Part shown: one piece after another, positions 18,780 to 20,000 of the stretch
Numbering within the stretch: the first letter of the stretch is position 1
How the letters are laid out: every line of letters begins with the position of its first letter
Assembly: GCA_018398765.1 (NCBI GenBank)
Contig: JAHBMJ010002654.1
Coordinates: 42,501-62,500, forward strand
From: Chromera velia
Taxonomy: Eukaryota; Sar; Chromeraceae
DNA: 20,000 nt
Direction of reading: 5' to 3'
The notes under the pieces: generated by a model
Databases searched by the model: none
Seen by the model: the letters and a program-made list of their open reading frames with translations, nothing else
What the model was told of the DNA's origin: nothing
Position numbers and translations under genes: made by a program

Positions 18780-19768
18780 AAAAAAAAAAGAAAGAAAGAA
18801 AGAAAGAAAGCAGAGAAACAACTTCCCCTCTACGGGCCGCGACCTGAAGTTGAAAAACAAAAATGGGAGAGCACTCTTGGGAAAGTGAAAAAGCGACTTG
18901 ATCTGCCATTGAGAAGATCTCAAACGCATGCTTATCCACTGACTTCGTAGGCGGCTCGGGCAATGAGCGCGAAGAGGACGTTCACGAGCAACAGCGACAT
19001 GAGAGTCACCGTCAGAAGCAGTCCGATTTCAATTGTATATCCGAATCCGGTCTCTTCTCCGTACGACCTGCACGAAAAAACACACACAGCCTTGTATCTA
19101 TCTGTCTGTCAACAAACTCTCTTTCTGCCTGTCTGTCTGTCTATCTTTCTTTCTTTCTATGCATGGACAAAACTCTCTTCCTCTCACCCTTTTATGTAGT
19201 CTCACTCAAATCGTCCGTCCACGAAAACTACAGGGTATTGCTCAAACAGCCTTGATTGCACAGAACGCACTCAGATGCTTCAGAAACACAGGAAGTCGAG
19301 AAGGGAACAGAGATCCCTACATACGCCCCCCCTCCCGGATGCTTTGCCATACTCATTTCATTCATGTCTACAGACTGACCATGCGAGTCCTGTGACCGTC
19401 AGGACAACGCCGAGGCTCGAAGCAAAGTCATGGAACTCTCCGTCGTCTGCACACATTTACTTTCATACAGAACTCTATCTGTATGTATGAATGTATGTAT
19501 TCTATCTATCTACTGTATGTATGAAAGTAAATGGAAGCAAAGTCATGGAACTCTCCGTCGTCTGCACACGAAGCAGGAGAGACTTTTTGTTTAACTGACA
19601 GGAAGACAAAGACAACGAATTGCTTGACAGATCTTGCAGACGAAACAACAGACATGCAGCAGCTACAAAAAAATCCTAGAGCAGCTACAAAAGTGTAGGA
19701 CAAATTATACATGAGTCACCTTTTGCAAGGACACTCAGGTAGATCGTCGCTCCGAGTATGATGAACGT
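16982..19768 (-). CDS. Cation channel-like membrane protein, last five exons
   Basis: Five exons on the minus strand (19768-19720, 19446-19380, 19067-18944, 17892-17746, 17173-16982) total 579 nt, exactly 193 codons with the TGA. Every intron has GT-AG ends and every phase matches. The protein piece has an S5-like helix (residues 1-16), a pore loop with F-x-D-F and T-V-T-G-x-x-W (about 18-40), an S6-like helix LLLVNVLFALIARAAY (about 65-80), and a cytoplasmic tail. This is the layout of the pore half of the ion-transport superfamily (TRP, polycystin, voltage-gated Ca/Na). The T-G-x-x-W turn is most like the calcium/sodium-type pore, but its usual acidic residue is Leu. The S1-S4 part lies beyond the window. 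The family is inferred from pattern only; ion selectivity and gating cannot be read. Confidence 0.6.
17746..17892 (-). CDS. Channel exon 4 (post-S6 tail)
   Basis: Acceptor GATGATTCAG, donor ACAA|GTCAGA. It has 49 whole codons, phase 0 at both ends. It opens MENGEVQPAFLRRAEILMDI and continues with ELSMHPAAVHRIATS. Third codon positions are mostly G or C, unlike the surrounding simple-repeat DNA, which supports real coding. A short helical basic/acidic segment straight after S6 is common in TRP-like and calcium-type channels. An ATG occurs at its first codon by coincidence of the splice. Confidence 0.58.
17942..18060. repeat. Direct repeat of a 21-bp unit with GGAA tract
   Basis: GAAGGACAACAGATCCAACCA occurs at 17942-17962 and 18040-18060, 98 bp apart. 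A CAATCAATCAA tract follows each copy (about 17989 and 18096), so a unit of about 100 bp was probably tandemly duplicated within the intron and then diverged. Confidence 0.8.
18133..18811. repeat. Large GAAA/GGAA/GACA microsatellite in an intron
   Basis: About 680 bp of nearly uninterrupted tetranucleotide repeat: GAAA and GGAA units with three GACA blocks (about 18418-18451, 18594-18627 and 18649-18671) and short A runs. Purine content on the plus strand is nearly complete outside GACA blocks. It fills most of the 1051-bp intron between channel exons 3 and 4, where the transcript reads it as CTTT/CTGT. Long open frames here are artefacts of the repeat. Confidence 0.95.
18944..19067 (-). CDS. 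Channel exon 3 (S6-like helix)
   Basis: Acceptor TTCGTGCAG, donor GAA|GTCAGT. The first base completes the Trp codon, then SYGEETGFGYTIEIG leads into LLLTVTLMSLLLVNVLFALI and ARAAYE. An Asn inside a Leu/Val-rich last helix, followed by A-x-I, is the typical S6 pattern. Exon length is 124 nt (1 + 41 codons). If the donor were not used, a TAA would follow four codons later (18934-18932); the strong match of the next exon makes splicing more likely. Confidence 0.6.
19380..19446 (-). CDS. Channel exon 2 (pore loop)
   Basis: Acceptor GTGTGCAG, donor CATG|GTCAGT. With the base left from the previous exon it encodes DDGEFHDFASSL then GVVLTVTGLA and the first two bases of a Trp codon. F-x-D-F followed by a hydrophobic pore helix and T-G-x-x-W is typical of calcium/sodium-type pores. 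The position after Gly that is often Glu or Asp is Leu. The acceptor and first 28 bp of this exon are duplicated 115 bp upstream (19569-19534). Using that copy would lead into a stop within the palindromic insert. Confidence 0.6.
19419..19569. repeat. 36-bp direct repeats flanking a palindromic insert
   Basis: The sequence beginning GAAGCAAAGTCATGGAACTC is present at 19419-19454 and 19534-19569, identical over 36 bp. Read on the minus strand each copy contains GTGTGCAG and the first 28 bases of the channel pore exon. Between them lies a 79-bp segment with 15-bp inverted ends. The left inverted end shares its first base with the repeat. Confidence 0.92.
19454..19533. mobile_element. Short palindromic insert, possible MITE-like element
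   Basis: CATTTACTTTCATAC (19454-19468) and its exact reverse complement (19519-19533) enclose about 50 bp of GTAT/CTAT-type repeat. It codes for nothing. Terminal inverted repeats and flanking direct repeats suggest a non-autonomous element, but a 36-bp target duplication is far longer than usual for DNA transposons. A local duplication with a later foldback is the alternative. Confidence 0.4.
19720..19768 (-). CDS. Channel exon 1 in window (S5-like helix)
   Basis: The acceptor is a strong pyrimidine tract ending CTCATTGCAG, and the donor is AAAAG|GTGACT. The exon encodes TFIILGATIYLSVLAK, a hydrophobic segment of membrane-helix length, plus one leftover base. It starts in phase 0. The frame is closed by a TGA just upstream, inside the pyrimidine tract region, so the acceptor is needed. 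Confidence 0.6.
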
Positions 19769-20000
19769 CTGCAATGAGGGAGGAGGAGAACGAATCAATC
19801 AACCAGACGCTCTCGGGAGGGTAAACATCATTTCGGACCTACAAGGACGCTCTCTCTGTCGATCACAACTCCAACTCAGAAGAGTCGGCCAAGAGTCTGA
19901 CTGAGTACATTCAGAGAGAAAAGGAAACATGGGATTGCATGCATGGGTAAAGGAAGGAAGGAAGAAATCAAGAGAAGGAAAAGAAAGGAAAGAGCACGAG
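19769..20000 (-). other. Intron or upstream part of the channel gene
   Basis: Next to exon 1 lies a pyrimidine-rich 3' splice region on the minus strand. Further up I tested stretches near 19830-19905 as exons but each meets a stop in the frame needed. A GGAA-type simple repeat occupies 19951-19990. The rest of the channel gene should lie beyond the right edge. Confidence 0.45.

Noticed and set aside
18092-18963. Long open frames of 250-278 codons on both strands
   Set aside because: They are translations of GAAA/GACA repeats (Lys/Glu/Arg on one strand, Phe/Leu/Ser on the other). No stop can arise in such repeats, so their length has no meaning.

Overview
This window looks like nuclear DNA of a eukaryote, probably a microalga or other protist. 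It has two retrotransposons with eukaryotic domain structure, a spliced gene with GT-AG introns and an AATAAA signal, long tetranucleotide microsatellites, and no bacterial operon layout. A chromerid-like alga would fit the mix of repeats, but that is a guess from overall character and I cannot identify the species.

Left part, plus strand (about 273-4534): a degenerate non-LTR retrotransposon (LINE). Its order is an AP-endonuclease-like (EEP) domain, a linker, a reverse transcriptase with an intact YADD motif, and a C-terminal C-x2-C-x11-H-x4-C zinc motif. One frame runs through nearly all of it, broken by in-frame stops at 948, 1833, 2727 and 4212 and by a frameshift near 4366. From 4535 to 6147 I see no gene, only a 14-bp motif present four times and GT-rich low-complexity DNA.

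Middle part, minus strand (about 13621 down to 6191): a degenerate Ty3/gypsy element. In its own direction it has an unidentified N-terminal region, an Asn/Gly-rich stretch, gag with a zinc knuckle, protease, reverse transcriptase, RNase H, a Lys/Glu-rich linker, an integrase with its DDE residues, and a C-terminal chromodomain readable only across stop codons. I count fifteen internal stops. Each lies one C-to-T or G-to-A transition from a sense codon, and several fall where the family has Gln, Trp or Arg. An 11-bp tandem duplication causes one frameshift. I could not find LTRs by eye.

From 13850 to 16900 there is a hairpin-rich segment with a TATA-like box, a weak hypothetical reading frame with an imperfect 59-bp direct repeat, a GC-rich block, and microsatellites.

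Right part, minus strand (19768 down to 16982): the 3' end of a host gene. Five exons join with matching phases into 192 codons plus stop. They encode an S5-like membrane segment, a pore loop, an S6-like segment and a cytoplasmic tail, resembling the last part of an ion-transport-family cation channel. One intron holds about 680 bp of GAAA/GACA microsatellite. Another holds a 79-bp palindromic insert between two perfect 36-bp repeats that each carry the 3' splice site and start of the pore exon. This is the most unusual structure in the window.
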